A DNA stretch of 64,000 nucleotides from positions 62,001 through 126,000 of the forward strand of contig NZ_KB899098.1 in assembly GCF_000378045.1 (NCBI RefSeq), read 5' to 3'. The stretch comes from Marinobacterium rhizophilum DSM 18822 (GTDB taxonomy: Bacteria; Pseudomonadota; Gammaproteobacteria; Pseudomonadales; Balneatricaceae). Each line of letters begins with the position of its first letter. Position 1 is the first letter of the stretch. Made by a program: the position numbers and the translations under genes. The notes beneath the pieces were generated by a model. It was not told where the DNA came from. It was given only the letters and a program-made list of their open reading frames with translations, and searched no databases. Shown here piece by piece: positions 1 to 13,479 of the stretch.

Positions 1-125
1 CTGGCAGCTTTCACCCGCCACCAGCACGGCCACATCGCCACCAATGGCCGCCGCAGCAGCAACGGTGTTCAGGGTGGCCGGCTTCAGGGTGCTGTTATCG
101 TGTTCCGCAATAATCAGGGTCGCCA

Positions 126-126
<1 letters not shown>
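1..126 (-). CDS. etfA: Electron transfer flavoprotein alpha subunit, N-terminal fragment (cut by window edge)
   Basis: Only the first 42 codons lie in the window. The ATG (126-124) shares one base with the TGA of etfB (TGATG), which implies translational coupling. The peptide begins MATLIIAEHDNSTLKPAT and continues through an alanine-rich stretch to VAVLVAGESC, typical of the EtfA N-terminal domain. EtfA carries most of the FAD site and passes electrons from acyl-CoA and other dehydrogenases to ETF:quinone oxidoreductase. The identification rests on this short stretch plus its position directly after etfB. Confidence 0.9.
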
Positions 127-875
<749 letters not shown>

Positions 876-1257
876 GCTGTTCTACCTTTTCGCATTACTG
901 TCCAGGCCCACACTCACCGGGGGCGAGCCACATAGATAACCAGAATAGGCGTTCGCCTTGACATAAAGAACGAACTAAAAAGGACACCGACTTACCCAAA
1001 GGGCACGACGGCCATCCAGAAGAACGCTATAAGCGCCGCCATCCGGCCTTTCAATGTCATGCAGTGTCTCGCACCGCCTCTCGCTGGACAATAACAAATG
1101 AAGCCTATTAATTGACATTTGAGGCCATGCACTTAAGAAACAGGGGACACAGGAGGCGACGGCAGACGAAGGATAGTCAAAAAAAACCGCAGCACAGGGC
1201 TCCGGTCTTCGGTTCGGGAGGGCTTTTAGACACTTAAGAAGTCAGGCGCAACCGGCC
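876..1257. other. 382-bp intergenic region between etfB and gph
   Basis: No convincing coding sequence is visible. The region should hold the etfBA promoter, and it contains the terminator of the rpe-gph operon (listed separately). A 10-bp direct repeat, CACTTAAGAA, occurs near 1131 and 1233; its significance is unknown. Confidence 0.5.
1179..1206 (-). terminator. Rho-independent terminator after rpe-gph
   Basis: On the minus strand, 52 bp past the gph stop, a hairpin has a 4-bp outer stem (ACCG/CGGT), one G-G mismatch, a 3-bp inner stem (AGC/GCT) and a 5-nt loop. It is followed directly by a run of T residues (a poly-A run at 1179-1186 on the plus strand). Position and U-tract fit an intrinsic terminator; the stem is moderate in strength. 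Confidence 0.7.
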
Positions 1258-1938
1258 TCAGAGCAGCGCGTCAAGCCGTGCCACGATCAGGTCAGGTGCG
1301 CTGGCCTCGATGGGTTCGCCGTGATTGTAACCATAGGGCACTGCTGCCACCTTGCAGCCCGCCGCGCGACCGGCTTTGATATCGTTGCTCGAGTCCCCCA
1401 CCATCAGCGTGGTGCCAGGCGAGGCGCCGCATTGCTCGATGGCATGAAACAGCATGGCCGGATCCGGCTTGCAGGTGGGCAGGCTGTCGCCACCGATCAC
1501 CACCTGAAAATAGTCAGCGATACCCAGCCCCCGCAGCATCTCGTCGGTAAAACGCATGGGCTTGTTGGTGGCGACGCCCAGCTGGACACCGCGCGCCTGC
1601 AGCCCGTTCAGGCAGTCAATGACACCGGGATAGAGCGTACTCTGCGCTGTGGTGGATTCGCCATAGAACTGCAGAAACAGCGCATACGCCTGCTCAAAGC
1701 AATCCGCCGGGAAAACTGCCCCGGAGATATCCAGGTCACCATGCAGCGCACGCCGGACCAGTGTCGGCGCGCCGTTGCCCACCCAGTCCCGCACCCGCCC
1801 GACGTCGGCAGGCGCACGCCCCAGCGCCTCCAGCATCCGGTCAACGGCAACGGACAGGTCCGGCACGCTATCCACCAGGGTGCCATCCAGATCAAACAGC
1901 ACCAGCGCGGGGTCCTGCCCTGCGAACAAGTGGCGCAT
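1258..1938 (-). CDS. gph: Phosphoglycolate phosphatase (HAD family)
   Basis: This 226-residue HAD-superfamily phosphatase carries the nucleophile motif FDLDGTLVDS (residues 15-24), a central TNKP motif, and the Mg-binding motif GDSSNDIKAGRAAG near residue 180. It dephosphorylates 2-phosphoglycolate formed during repair of oxidised DNA ends. The ATG overlaps the TGA of rpe by one base (TGATG), the usual rpe-gph arrangement of gammaproteobacteria, where trpE often follows. Here a terminator follows and trpE is absent. Other HAD substrates are possible, but the rpe linkage strongly favours Gph. Confidence 0.92.
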   Translation of the reverse strand: MRHLFAGQDPALVLFDLDGTLVDSVPDLSVAVDRMLEALGRAPADVGRVRDWVGNGAPTLVRRALHGDLDISGAVFPADCFEQAYALFLQFYGESTTAQSTLYPGVIDCLNGLQARGVQLGVATNKPMRFTDEMLRGLGIADYFQVVIGGDSLPTCKPDPAMLFHAIEQCGASPGTTLMVGDSSNDIKAGRAAGCKVAAVPYGYNHGEPIEASAPDLIVARLDALL

Positions 1939-2609
1939 CAGGACACTTTCGCCAGCTCGGCACGCATGGCCTGGATCGTGGCGCGGTAATCATCGGTGTT
2001 AAAGATGGCGGATCCCGCCACAAAAGTATCGGCGCCCGCCGCGGCGATCTCGGCGATATTGCCGATGCCGACACCACCGTCGACCTCCAGCCGTATATTC
2101 TTGCCGCTGGCATTGATGCGCTCGCGTACCAGTCGCAGCTTGTCGAGCGTGGAAGGAATAAACTTCTGGCCACCAAAGCCCGGGTTAACGGACATCAGCA
2201 GGATCATGTCCAGCCGGTCCATCACGTGATCAAGGTAATGCAGCGGCGTAGCCGGGTTCAGAACCAGACCGGCCTGGCAACCACCGTCGCGAATCATCTG
2301 CAGTGAGCGATCGATGTGATCCGAGGCTTCGGGATGGAAGGTGATATAGGTGGCACCCGCCTCGATGAACTCGCCAATCATGCGATCCACCGGGCTCACC
2401 ATCAGGTGCACATCAATGGGGGCCTTGATACCGTGATTGCGCAGCGCCTTGCACACCATGGGGCCGATAGTCAGGTTCGGTACATAGTGATTGTCCATGA
2501 CATCGAAATGTACGATATCGGCACCCGCCGCAAGTACATTTTCAACCTCTTCTCCCAGGCGGGCAAAATCGGCGGACAGAATGGACGGGGCTAGCTTGTA
2601 ATCGGCCAT
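1938..2609 (-). CDS. rpe: Ribulose-phosphate 3-epimerase
   Basis: This 223-residue TIM-barrel enzyme interconverts ribulose 5-phosphate and xylulose 5-phosphate in the pentose phosphate pathway. Family motifs are plain: [16 protein letters not shown] at the N terminus, the metal/catalytic segment [38 protein letters not shown], and the phosphate-binding DGGVGIGNI near residue 180. Length is typical. It is the first gene of a two-gene operon with gph and is divergent from the DUF3530 gene, with about 90 bp between the two starts. Confidence 0.97.
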   Translation of the reverse strand: MADYKLAPSILSADFARLGEEVENVLAAGADIVHFDVMDNHYVPNLTIGPMVCKALRNHGIKAPIDVHLMVSPVDRMIGEFIEAGATYITFHPEASDHIDRSLQMIRDGGCQAGLVLNPATPLHYLDHVMDRLDMILLMSVNPGFGGQKFIPSTLDKLRLVRERINASGKNIRLEVDGGVGIGNIAEIAAAGADTFVAGSAIFNTDDYRATIQAMRAELAKVS

Positions 2610-2701
2610 GGTCAGACTCTTCGTGAAGGAAAATGTGAATCGGCGCTATTGTAACCAAGCAAGGCCTTGCCTGCGACCGGGCAGTTCTGAATAATCCGAG
2701 C

Positions 2702-3715
2702 ATGAAGCCAACACTCTGCATCCTTACACTGAGCCTCCTGCTGCCCGCCTGCCTGAGCCAGGCGGCGGAGTCCGCCGCCCAGAGCAGCATCGACACCAGC
2801 TCCTCTGCCGCCCTGCGCCCACGGGTGGAACCGGCACCGCAGCAACAGGGCATGCTCGATCTGGCCCGCGCGCTGTCGCTCGCCCCGGAGACCGAAGCCA
2901 ACTGGCTTGAAACCAACAGTGATCGTTCCCTCACGCTCTACCAGCCCGCCAATCAGGCGGAACCTGCCGGGGCCGTCGTTCTGCTGCCCGATGAACACAG
3001 TCATCCGGACTGGCCGCAGGATCTGCATCCACTGCGCACCGGTCTTGCACGTCATGGCTGGGATACGTTATCGATTGCGCTGCCACCGGCCACGCCGATG
3101 CCCGTGCCGCCACGCAGCCGGCCTGATGCTGCCGATCCCGGCGCTGTCGAAGCTGGCACGGCGGAGGCGGACGGGGCCGATGCCGCGTTACAGCAGACGG
3201 CAGAGACTCGAACGCAAGAGTCCGCCATACCGCCGATGGAGCTGTACGCACAGCGTGTGATTAAAATTTGCGAAGCCGCGATCCGGCACCTTGAGTCCCG
3301 CCAGCGCGACTACCTGATCTTTCTGGGCAGCGGCACCGGCGCTACCTGGGCTGCACTTTGCGCCCGGGAATTTCAGCCGAGCCACCCGCTGGGGCTGACC
3401 CTGCTTAATGCCCGCCACCCTGCCACTCCCGGCGCACCACAAATAACCCAGCTGCTGGCAGAACTGGACATTCCGGTGCTGGACATCTACCAGGCCAATG
3501 CCTCCGCAATCGAATCAGCGCGCCTGCGTACCAACAGCGCCCGCCGGGCGGCGCTGCAGAGCTACCACGCCAGCCAGTTGCCCGGTCAGTTGCCGGACGA
3601 CGCTGGCGCCCTGCTTCTGCGTGAAGTGCGCGGACGCATCCAGCGCTACCTGATGCCCAGGCCACTCACCAGGCCGGCTGCGGCACAGGTTGACGAGCAG
3701 CAGCCCGGCCGCTGA
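2702..3715 (+). CDS. DUF3530 family exported protein (alpha/beta-hydrolase-like)
   Basis: This 337-residue protein begins with a hydrophobic leader (residues 1-22). The leader ends in LPAC/QAA, so either a lipobox-like or a signal peptidase I cleavage is possible. The body resembles the DUF3530 family: a segment with LLPDEHSHPDWPQDLHPLR, a central variable Ala/Pro-rich insert, then FLGSGTGATWAALCAREF, which fits a nucleophile-elbow position (GSGTG instead of GxSxG). Enzymatic activity is unproven. It is transcribed divergently from rpe and convergently with djlA. Its substrate and role are unknown. Confidence 0.7.
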   Translation: MKPTLCILTLSLLLPACLSQAAESAAQSSIDTSSSAALRPRVEPAPQQQGMLDLARALSLAPETEANWLETNSDRSLTLYQPANQAEPAGAVVLLPDEHSHPDWPQDLHPLRTGLARHGWDTLSIALPPATPMPVPPRSRPDAADPGAVEAGTAEADGADAALQQTAETRTQESAIPPMELYAQRVIKICEAAIRHLESRQRDYLIFLGSGTGATWAALCAREFQPSHPLGLTLLNARHPATPGAPQITQLLAELDIPVLDIYQANASAIESARLRTNSARRAALQSYHASQLPGQLPDDAGALLLREVRGRIQRYLMPRPLTRPAAAQVDEQQPGR

Positions 3716-3727
3716 CAAGCGCCCAGA

Positions 3728-6295
<2,568 letters not shown>

Positions 6296-6324
6296 ACTTG
6301 GAATCCTCTAGCACTGTCTCTTAC

Positions 6325-6340
6325 GAATGATTTATCATTC
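6325..6340. promoter_or_regulatory. Inverted repeat between divergent amgK and lptD
   Basis: The perfect palindrome GAATGA-TTTA-TCATTC lies in the 160-bp divergent promoter region, 30 bp upstream of the amgK ATG and about 115 bp upstream of lptD. Symmetry and location suggest an operator or overlapping -10 regions. No regulator can be named from sequence. Confidence 0.35.
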
Positions 6341-6455
6341 CATGTTTGGATTTAGGCTGGCACTCATTTGAGGGTGCCAAAGAGCCTCCTATGGTACCGG
6401 TGTTTGGCAATAAACAGGAACCCGTGCTCACAGGCTTGCAACTGGATGTGACTGA

Positions 6456-9101
6456 ATGCCTTTCTTAAGACGCTCTGCTTATAAACTCTCGCTGGCGATT
6501 TCATCCGCCTTGTTTGCACAGATTGCTGCTGCACAGACATCGGACACTCTGGGCTGGGATTGCACCCAGACCTCTCAGGGACAGTGGGAATGCGGTGCAG
6601 GTTCTGTCGACGCCGCCACCCCCGCGCCGACCGCAACGGCGCCCACCACAGCGCCGTCTGTGCAGGCCACAGGCAGCGCCCGGCCCGCCACAGCTGCCCC
6701 CCCTGCGGCAACGACGGGCGAAATGCCGCCCCAGCCGGTGGTTCCCAAGGCCCCAGCTTTCGAGCCCTCAGCCGACGAAAGTGCTGCGCCGGCGATCGCA
6801 CCTGCTGCGACAGCCGCAACACAGACAGCCGCCCCACAAACAGCAGATGCGGCCATCATCACGACGGCACCGCTGCTAACCGACAATCCCTACGCGCACC
6901 TTGACTGGTATCCCTATGCTCCGGGCGAGCAAACCGGCCTGTGCCGGGGCCGCTACATAGAACCGGCCATGGAAGTGGCTGATGGCGACACGCCCTTCAA
7001 CCTTCAACGCGTGCTCATTGCCGCAGCCAGCTCCCAGAGCGAGCTTGGCGGCCTGACCCAGCTCGAAGGCGGTGTCCAGGTAACCCAGGGCGGCCGGCAG
7101 CTGAGCAGCGCCTACGCCGAATATGACCAGCTTACCCAGCTGGTGCGCCTCGAAGGCGACGTCAGCTACCGAGAGCGCGGCCTGTTACTGGTCAGCGATG
7201 CGGCGCAGACCAACCTGAACAACCTGGAAACCATTTTCTCCCAGTCGGAATATGTTCTGCACCCGCAGCATGTGCGCGGCGACGCCGAACGAATCTTGCG
7301 CCTGGAAGACGGTCGTATACGCATAGAAGACGGCTCCTACACCCAGTGCGAACCGGGCAACACCAGTTGGCAACTGGCCGCCGACAGCATCGTGCTGAAC
7401 CCGAACACCGGATTTGGCGAAGCCCGCGGCGCGGTGCTGGAAGTCCTCGACGTACCGGTGCTGTACATGCCGTACTTCTACTTCCCGATTGATGACCGCC
7501 GCGTCTCCGGCTTCCTCTACCCCTCGATCAACTATTCAAGCAGCGAAGGCATCGACATTGCCGCGCCCTACTATTTCAACCTGGCGCCCAACTACGATGA
7601 CACCTTTACGCCACGCATTCTTAGCGAACGCGGCCTGATCCTGGAAAACGAATTCCGCTACATGAACCGCTGGTCCCAGACTGCGCTGAGCAACGGAATT
7701 CTAGTGGACGACGACAAGACCGGCGAAGACCGCTGGCTGCTCGGCGTTGATCACGAGGGCACGCCCTGGGCCGGCTGGCAGAGTTATATCGATTACACCG
7801 CGGTCAGCGATGTTGACTATTTCGATGACCTGGACCCGACCAATCTGGATGTCAGCTACGCCAGCCACCTCAACAAGCTGGGCGAATTGCGCTACAACAC
7901 TCAGAACTGGAGCTTTATCGCCCGGACACACGGGTATCAGTCACTGACTACCAGCGAGAAGTCACCCTACCGTCGCTTGCCGCAGTTCCTGTTCGACGGC
8001 CGGGTACCGGATCTGGGAGGGGGCCTCGAAGCCGATTACCAGGCCGAATACGTGCGCTTTGACCGCGACAGCAGCGATCCGCTGCTGAGCCTGGAAGACA
8101 AGGTGCAAGGCGATCGCGTGCACCTGAGTCCGGGCGTCAGCCTGCCCATGGAGCACAGCTGGGGCTACCTGACGCCGGCATTGAAACTGTGGACCACCCA
8201 GTATCAGCTTGACGACCAAGTGGCGGGACGGGATGAGAACCCCAGCGTCAACACGCTGATCGCCAGCGTGGATTCGGGTCTGACCTTTGAGCGCCGGGCC
8301 AACTTCAAGGACCGCAGCTACACCCAGACACTGGAACCGCGCCTGTTTTACCTCTATGTACCCGAGGAAGACCAGGACGACATTCCGGCGTTTGATACCG
8401 CAGAGCTTGATTTCCGCTACGACAGCCTGTTTCGTACCAACCGCTTCAGCGGCCGTGACCGCATCGGCGACGCCAATCAGCTGAGCCTGGGGCTGGCGAG
8501 CAAGTTCTACGATGATACCGGGCGCGAGCGCTTCGGCGTCGCTCTGGGCCAGGCATACTACTTCGAAGACCGCACCGTACAGCTTGAAACCGGCAACCCG
8601 CCGGACACAGAAAGCACCTCCAACTTCGCCGCCAAGGTTGACTGGAGTCTCACGCCGGATCTGCGCATCAGCCACGACAGCGAACTCGACAAGAACGACT
8701 TAGGCGCCGTGGCCCAGAACTACCGCCTGACGTACTCGCCCAAAGGCGACCGCCTGGTATATGCCAGCTACCGCGACCACGAAGCCGAGCGTCAGCAAGC
8801 CGACATCGGTCTGCGCTGGCCCATTAACCCGCAGTGGAACATACTGGCACGCTGGCGCGAAGACCTGATGGCAAGTGAAACCCTTGATGCACTGCTGGGG
8901 GTGGAGTACAAGGACTGCTGCTGGAAAGTGCGCCTGGGTGTGCGTGAGTGGACCCGTGACGATGATGGTGTTCGCACCACCGATCAGGCCGTTATGCTGC
9001 AGTTTGTACTTCGTGGTCTGGGGTCCGTCGGCGACGACAATACCACCAAGTTTTTACGAGACATCACCGGATTTGACGAGGATAAGGATGAAGAGTTTTA
9101 A
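6456..9101 (+). CDS. lptD: LPS-assembly outer membrane protein LptD
   Basis: This 881-residue outer-membrane beta-barrel protein is the terminal LPS translocon component, working with LptE. A signal peptide (about residues 1-26, ending IAAAQ) is followed by a Cys-containing segment (C36, C46). Next come an Ala/Pro/Thr-rich linker (about 50-145), an OstA/LptA-like periplasmic domain (about 180-300) and the barrel. The adjacent cysteine pair C821-C822 in KDCCWKVRLG matches the conserved C-terminal pair that forms inter-domain disulfides. The long low-complexity linker is unusual. It heads a long operon with surA overlapping its 3' end. Confidence 0.96.
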   Translation: MPFLRRSAYKLSLAISSALFAQIAAAQTSDTLGWDCTQTSQGQWECGAGSVDAATPAPTATAPTTAPSVQATGSARPATAAPPAATTGEMPPQPVVPKAPAFEPSADESAAPAIAPAATAATQTAAPQTADAAIITTAPLLTDNPYAHLDWYPYAPGEQTGLCRGRYIEPAMEVADGDTPFNLQRVLIAAASSQSELGGLTQLEGGVQVTQGGRQLSSAYAEYDQLTQLVRLEGDVSYRERGLLLVSDAAQTNLNNLETIFSQSEYVLHPQHVRGDAERILRLEDGRIRIEDGSYTQCEPGNTSWQLAADSIVLNPNTGFGEARGAVLEVLDVPVLYMPYFYFPIDDRRVSGFLYPSINYSSSEGIDIAAPYYFNLAPNYDDTFTPRILSERGLILENEFRYMNRWSQTALSNGILVDDDKTGEDRWLLGVDHEGTPWAGWQSYIDYTAVSDVDYFDDLDPTNLDVSYASHLNKLGELRYNTQNWSFIARTHGYQSLTTSEKSPYRRLPQFLFDGRVPDLGGGLEADYQAEYVRFDRDSSDPLLSLEDKVQGDRVHLSPGVSLPMEHSWGYLTPALKLWTTQYQLDDQVAGRDENPSVNTLIASVDSGLTFERRANFKDRSYTQTLEPRLFYLYVPEEDQDDIPAFDTAELDFRYDSLFRTNRFSGRDRIGDANQLSLGLASKFYDDTGRERFGVALGQAYYFEDRTVQLETGNPPDTESTSNFAAKVDWSLTPDLRISHDSELDKNDLGAVAQNYRLTYSPKGDRLVYASYRDHEAERQQADIGLRWPINPQWNILARWREDLMASETLDALLGVEYKDCCWKVRLGVREWTRDDDGVRTTDQAVMLQFVLRGLGSVGDDNTTKFLRDITGFDEDKDEEF

Positions 9102-10386
9102 GCAATCCCTGCGCCGCTGCGTGCTGCCGCTGCTGACTGCGACGCTGCTCAGCGCCAGCGTCCAGGCTGAGGTGGTAACGCTCGACCGCATCGTTGCCAT
9201 CGTCAATGACGACATCATCATGCAGAGCGAACTGGAAAGCCGCACCGAGGTTATTCGAGCCCAGCTGAGCGCGAATCAGACCCGCCTGCCTTCAGAGGAA
9301 ATCCTCAACCGGCAGGTACTCGACCGTCTGATCATCGACAGCATTCAACTGCAGATCGCCGAGCAGCAAGGCCTGAAAATATCCGACACCCAGCTCAACG
9401 AAACCCTTGAACAGGTGGCCAGCCGTAACGGCATGACCCTGGCGCAGTTCCGTGAAGCCCTGATCGCCGAAGGCCAGGATTACAACTCGGCACGCGAGCA
9501 GATTCGTGACGAACTGCTGCTGACCCAGGTGCAACAGAGCAGCGTCAACCGCCGCATTCGCGTGTCCGAACAGGAAGTACAAAACTTCCTCGCCTCCGAA
9601 CAGGGCAAGAACGCCATCAGCCCCGACTACCTGCTCAGCAACATCCTGATTGCCATTCCCGACCAGGCGACTCCCAAGATGCTGGCAAGCGCCGAACGCA
9701 AGGCCCTGGATATCTTCCAGCAGCTGCGCGACGGTGCCGACTTCGCCGAAACTGCCGTCGCCAATTCCAATGCCCAGAATGCCCTTAACGGGGGAGACCT
9801 CGGCTGGCGCAAGGCATCGGAACTGCCCGAAGTGATCGCCACGATCGCCAGCACTCTGGCGCCGGGCGAGTTCAGCAAGCCGGTCAAGACCTCATCGGGC
9901 TATATCATTGTCCAGCTGCGCGACAAGCGCGGTGGTCAGTCCGCCCTGGTTGAACAGACGCTGGTCAGCCATATCCTGCTCAAGCCCACCGAGATCCGCA
10001 ACGAAGCGCAGACCCGCAGCCGCATTGAAGAACTGTCGACACGCCTGCGCAACGGTGAGTCCTTTGAACAACTGGCGCGCCAGTACAGCGATGATACCGT
10101 CAGCGGTTCACTCGGAGGCGACCTGAGCTGGACCCAGGAGGGCCAGATGGTGCCCGAATTTGAACAGGTGATGAAAAACACCCCCAACGGACAGGTCAGC
10201 GCGCCCTTCGAGTCCCGCTTTGGCTGGCACATCCTCTGGGTGCGGGACCGCCGCACCCAGGACATGGGGGATGAAATGCGCGAAAGCCGCGCCCGTTTCA
10301 GCATTCGCCAGCGCAAGTTCAACGAAGAGCTGACGACCTGGCTGCGGGAAATCCGCGCTCAGGCTTACGTTGAGCTAAAACTCTGA
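9088..10386 (+). CDS. surA: Periplasmic chaperone / peptidyl-prolyl isomerase SurA
   Basis: The protein is 432 residues from the ATG at 9088, which overlaps the lptD 3' end by 14 bp. Longer open frame upstream lies wholly inside lptD and is discarded. A signal peptide ends near residue 26 (SASVQAE), followed by the SurA N-domain ([20 protein letters not shown]). Two parvulin domains follow (about residues 175-275 and 285-385), each with a GGDLGW/GGDLSW motif, then a C-terminal helix. SurA escorts outer-membrane proteins, including LptD, to the BAM complex, so the lptD-surA coupling makes functional sense. Confidence 0.97.
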   Translation: MKSFKQSLRRCVLPLLTATLLSASVQAEVVTLDRIVAIVNDDIIMQSELESRTEVIRAQLSANQTRLPSEEILNRQVLDRLIIDSIQLQIAEQQGLKISDTQLNETLEQVASRNGMTLAQFREALIAEGQDYNSAREQIRDELLLTQVQQSSVNRRIRVSEQEVQNFLASEQGKNAISPDYLLSNILIAIPDQATPKMLASAERKALDIFQQLRDGADFAETAVANSNAQNALNGGDLGWRKASELPEVIATIASTLAPGEFSKPVKTSSGYIIVQLRDKRGGQSALVEQTLVSHILLKPTEIRNEAQTRSRIEELSTRLRNGESFEQLARQYSDDTVSGSLGGDLSWTQEGQMVPEFEQVMKNTPNGQVSAPFESRFGWHILWVRDRRTQDMGDEMRESRARFSIRQRKFNEELTTWLREIRAQAYVELKL

Positions 10387-10396
10387 GGACACCGCA

Positions 10397-11416
10397 GTGA
10401 AACCTCTGACACAGCCCGTACGGCGCCTGGCGATTACGCCGGGCGAACCTGCCGGGATAGGACCAGATCTCTGCATCCAGATCGCACAGCAGGGCCATCC
10501 CCATGAGCTGGTTGCCGTGTGTGACCCGGACCTTCTGCGCCAGCGCGCCGAACAGCTGCACCTGCCGCTGAGTATCGAACTGTTCGACCCCACCGCCGCG
10601 CCCGGGCCAAGCCTGGCACGCACGCTTAAGGTACTGCCTGTTCCGCTGGCCGCGACGGCCAAACCCGGCCAGCTCGACACCCGCAATGCCGCTTACGTAC
10701 TGCAGACGCTGGAGACCGCCACCCGCGGATGCCAGCAAGGCCTGTTTGATGCGCTTGTGACGGCACCGGTGCACAAGGGCGTGATCAACGATGCCGGCGT
10801 GCCCTTCAGCGGGCATACCGAACTCCTTGAGCAACTCACCGGCAGTGACAAGGTCGTCATGATGCTGGCCACCGAAGGGCTGCGTGTAGCCCTGGCCACG
10901 ACCCACCTGCCACTGCGCGACGTCGCAGATGCCATTACAGGTCCGTTGCTGGAACAGGTCATTGGCGTGCTGCACAGTGAGCTGATCCACTCCTTCGGCA
11001 TTGCTGATCCCCGCATCCTCGTTGCCGGCCTGAATCCCCACGCCGGTGAAGGCGGGCACCTGGGACACGAGGAACTCGACACCATCGAGCCCGCACTGGA
11101 GCGCTTGCGCGGCCGCGGCATGCGCCTGAGCGGCCCGCTGCCCGCCGATACACTTTTTAACGAGAAATACCTGAGCCAGGCCGATGCCGTGCTGGCGATG
11201 TATCACGACCAGGGGTTGCCCGTACTCAAATACAAGGGATTTGGCAACGCCGTCAACATCACGCTGGGGATGCCCATCATCCGTACCTCGGTTGATCACG
11301 GCACCGCCCTGGACCTGGCAGGCACCGGCAACGCCGACAGCGGCAGCCTGAAGGCCGCCATCGACTGCGCCGCACTCATGGCCAGCCACCGTCATCTTAC
11401 ACCCGAGGATTCATGA
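10397..11416 (+). CDS. pdxA: 4-hydroxythreonine-4-phosphate dehydrogenase
   Basis: This 339-residue enzyme oxidises 4-phosphohydroxy-L-threonine in the DXP-dependent pyridoxal 5'-phosphate pathway. Family signatures include [13 protein letters not shown] at the N terminus, [27 protein letters not shown] with a metal-binding His, and [15 protein letters not shown] near residue 265. The start is a GTG preceded by a GAGGA ribosome-binding site. It lies 10 bp after surA and overlaps rsmA by 4 bp (ATGA). The surA-pdxA-rsmA order is conserved in gammaproteobacteria. Confidence 0.97.
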   Translation: MKPLTQPVRRLAITPGEPAGIGPDLCIQIAQQGHPHELVAVCDPDLLRQRAEQLHLPLSIELFDPTAAPGPSLARTLKVLPVPLAATAKPGQLDTRNAAYVLQTLETATRGCQQGLFDALVTAPVHKGVINDAGVPFSGHTELLEQLTGSDKVVMMLATEGLRVALATTHLPLRDVADAITGPLLEQVIGVLHSELIHSFGIADPRILVAGLNPHAGEGGHLGHEELDTIEPALERLRGRGMRLSGPLPADTLFNEKYLSQADAVLAMYHDQGLPVLKYKGFGNAVNITLGMPIIRTSVDHGTALDLAGTGNADSGSLKAAIDCAALMASHRHLTPEDS

Positions 11417-12237
11417 GCAAAAAACCCGCAGGCCACAAGGCCCGTAAACGATTTGGCCAGAACTTCCTGCACGATCAGGGCATCATCCGTCAGATTATCC
11501 GCTCGATCTCGCCACGCGAAGGCCAGCACCTAGTGGAAATAGGCCCGGGCCTCGGCGCACTGACCGAAGAGCTGCTGGCCGAAGCCAATGCGCTGGACGC
11601 CATCGAGCTGGACCGCGACCTGATCCCGATTTTGCGCACCAAGTTTTTCAACTATGAAGAGCGCTTTCGCATCTTTGAAACCGATGCGCTCAAATTCGAC
11701 TTTGCCGAACTGCGCACCGACGGCCGCCCGTTGCGGATCGTGGGCAATCTGCCCTACAACATCTCCACGCCACTGATCTTTCACCTGCTCAGCCACGCCG
11801 GCCTGATCCAGGACATGCACTTCATGCTGCAAAAGGAAGTGGTTGATCGCCTGGCCTCAGGCCCCGGCACCAGCGACTACGGCCGTTTGGGCATCATGAC
11901 CCAGTATTACTGCAAGGTTGAGCCGCTGTTCCTGGTGCCGCCTGGCGCCTTCAACCCGGCGCCCAAGGTGGACTCGGCCATCGTGCGTCTCACGCCTTAT
12001 GCACAACTGCCCCACCCGGCCAAAAGTGAGCGCATGCTGCAGGATGTACTGCGTACCGCCTTCAGCCAGCGCCGCAAGACACTGCGCAACAACCTGCGCA
12101 CCCTGCTGGATGCCGACGCCCTGACCGCCCTGGGAATAGACCCGGGCCTGCGACCCGAACGGCTTACACTGGAAGAATTTGTTAGAATCAGCGATTACCT
12201 CAGCAGTCAAGAATTGGAACACCATGGAGTCGAGTAA
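11413..12237 (+). CDS. rsmA: 16S rRNA (A1518/A1519) dimethyltransferase RsmA/KsgA
   Basis: This 274-residue SAM-dependent methyltransferase dimethylates two adjacent adenosines in helix 45 of 16S rRNA, a late check on 30S assembly. [10 protein letters not shown] near the N terminus, the SAM-binding [14 protein letters not shown], and the catalytic [10 protein letters not shown] motif are all present. [11 protein letters not shown] marks the C-terminal RNA-binding domain. It starts within the pdxA stop (ATGA) and overlaps apaG by 14 bp. Confidence 0.98.
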   Translation: MSKKPAGHKARKRFGQNFLHDQGIIRQIIRSISPREGQHLVEIGPGLGALTEELLAEANALDAIELDRDLIPILRTKFFNYEERFRIFETDALKFDFAELRTDGRPLRIVGNLPYNISTPLIFHLLSHAGLIQDMHFMLQKEVVDRLASGPGTSDYGRLGIMTQYYCKVEPLFLVPPGAFNPAPKVDSAIVRLTPYAQLPHPAKSERMLQDVLRTAFSQRRKTLRNNLRTLLDADALTALGIDPGLRPERLTLEEFVRISDYLSSQELEHHGVE

Positions 12238-12610
12238 ATTGGGCGAGAACGTTCAGATCGACGTCAAGACAAACTACCTCAGCGAGCAGTCGGATCCCGA
12301 CAGCAAGCGTTTTGTCTTTTCCTATCACATCACCATCACCAACCACGGCGCACAAAGCGTTCAGCTGCTCAGCCGCCGCTGGCTGATTACCGATGGCAAC
12401 GAACATGTACAAGAAGTGGCTGGTGAGGGCGTCGTCGGCGAGCAGCCGCTGATTGAGCCCGGTGCCAGCTACAGCTACACCAGCGGCACCGTCCTCGCGA
12501 CCCATGTCGGCAGCATGCAGGGGCACTACCACATGCGTAGCGACGACGGACACGAATTCGACGCCCCCATCGTCCCCTTCACGCTCGCCCAGCCCAACGC
12601 ACTGCACTGA
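12224..12610 (+). CDS. apaG: ApaG/CorD family protein
   Basis: The 128-residue product starts at ATG 12224; the open frame extends further upstream only within rsmA. The fold signature is clear: FVFSYHITITNHGAQSVQL, RRWLITDGNE, VVGEQPLIEPGASYSYTSG and GSMQGHYHM, matching the single-domain ApaG beta-sandwich. Its biochemical role is not settled; the family is tied to Ap4A/cobalt resistance phenotypes by its constant linkage to apaH, which follows here after 11 bp. Confidence 0.95.
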   Translation: MESSKLGENVQIDVKTNYLSEQSDPDSKRFVFSYHITITNHGAQSVQLLSRRWLITDGNEHVQEVAGEGVVGEQPLIEPGASYSYTSGTVLATHVGSMQGHYHMRSDDGHEFDAPIVPFTLAQPNALH

Positions 12611-12621
12611 GCCGCGCTGCC

Positions 12622-13479
12622 ATGGCCACTTACGCAATCGGCGATATCCAGGGCTGCTTCGATCAGCTGATGCGCTTGCTGGAGCGCATCGGCTTTGGCG
12701 ACAGCGACCAGCTCTGGCTGGCAGGAGACCTGGTCAACCGCGGCCCCCGCTCGCTGGAAACGCTGCGCTTCGTGCGCAGCCTGGGCAGCCGTGCCCGCGT
12801 GGTGCTGGGCAATCATGACCTGCACCTGCTGGCCATTCATTATGGCGTGACCCAGCCCCGGCGCAGCGACACCCTGGGGCCGATCCTCGAGGCCGACGAT
12901 CGCGACGAACTCATGCACTGGCTGTTGCAGCAGCCCCTGCTGGTGCACGATGCCGAGCTGGACTACGTCATGGTGCACGCGGGCATTCCCCCCGACTGGT
13001 CGCTCAAGCAGGCCAGCCAGCGCGCCCGCGAAGTGGAAACCGTGCTACAGGGTCCCGAGGCAGAATCCTTTTTTCAGCACATGTACGGCAATAAGCCCGA
13101 TTGCTGGAGCAAGGATTTGAAGGGCTGGGACCGCCTGCGCGTTATTACCAACTACCTGACACGCATGCGTTTTTGCGACAGCAAGGGCCGGCTCGACTTC
13201 GCCGCCAAGGGCGGTCTCGATACACAGCCCGCCGGTTTTATGCCCTGGTACAGCCACCCGCGCAAGGCCGCCGAACAGCGCATTATTTTTGGACACTGGG
13301 CGGCACTGGAAGGTGGCCTGCGAAACCCCCAGCTGTTTTCACTGGATACCGGCTGCGTGTGGGGCAACAGCCTCACCGCCATGCGCCTCGAAGACCAGCG
13401 CTATTATTCCTGCGATTGCAGCGCGCTGCGCAATGCCGCCTCCGACACCGCCAAGACAAAGGTACTCTCCGATGGATGA
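12622..13479 (+). CDS. apaH: Symmetrical bis(5'-nucleosyl)-tetraphosphatase
   Basis: This 285-residue metallophosphoesterase cleaves Ap4A to two ADP and also decaps Np4-capped RNA. The metal-binding motifs GDIQGCFDQL, GDLVNRGP and VVLGNHDLHLLA are in the expected order at residues about 6-75, and VMVHAGIPPDW and GHWAALEG follow. Length is normal. The glpE start codon lies inside its last codons, so the two are probably translationally coupled. Confidence 0.97.
   Translation: MATYAIGDIQGCFDQLMRLLERIGFGDSDQLWLAGDLVNRGPRSLETLRFVRSLGSRARVVLGNHDLHLLAIHYGVTQPRRSDTLGPILEADDRDELMHWLLQQPLLVHDAELDYVMVHAGIPPDWSLKQASQRAREVETVLQGPEAESFFQHMYGNKPDCWSKDLKGWDRLRVITNYLTRMRFCDSKGRLDFAAKGGLDTQPAGFMPWYSHPRKAAEQRIIFGHWAALEGGLRNPQLFSLDTGCVWGNSLTAMRLEDQRYYSCDCSALRNAASDTAKTKVLSDG

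Noticed and set aside
6418-6455. Sigma-E promoter for lptD
   Set aside because: A GGAAC occurs at a suitable place, but no acceptable -10 (TCTGA-like) follows at 15-17 bp.
10319-11395. 358-codon minus-strand ORF opposite pdxA
   Set aside because: Antisense shadow; pdxA is fully conserved and part of a continuous operon.
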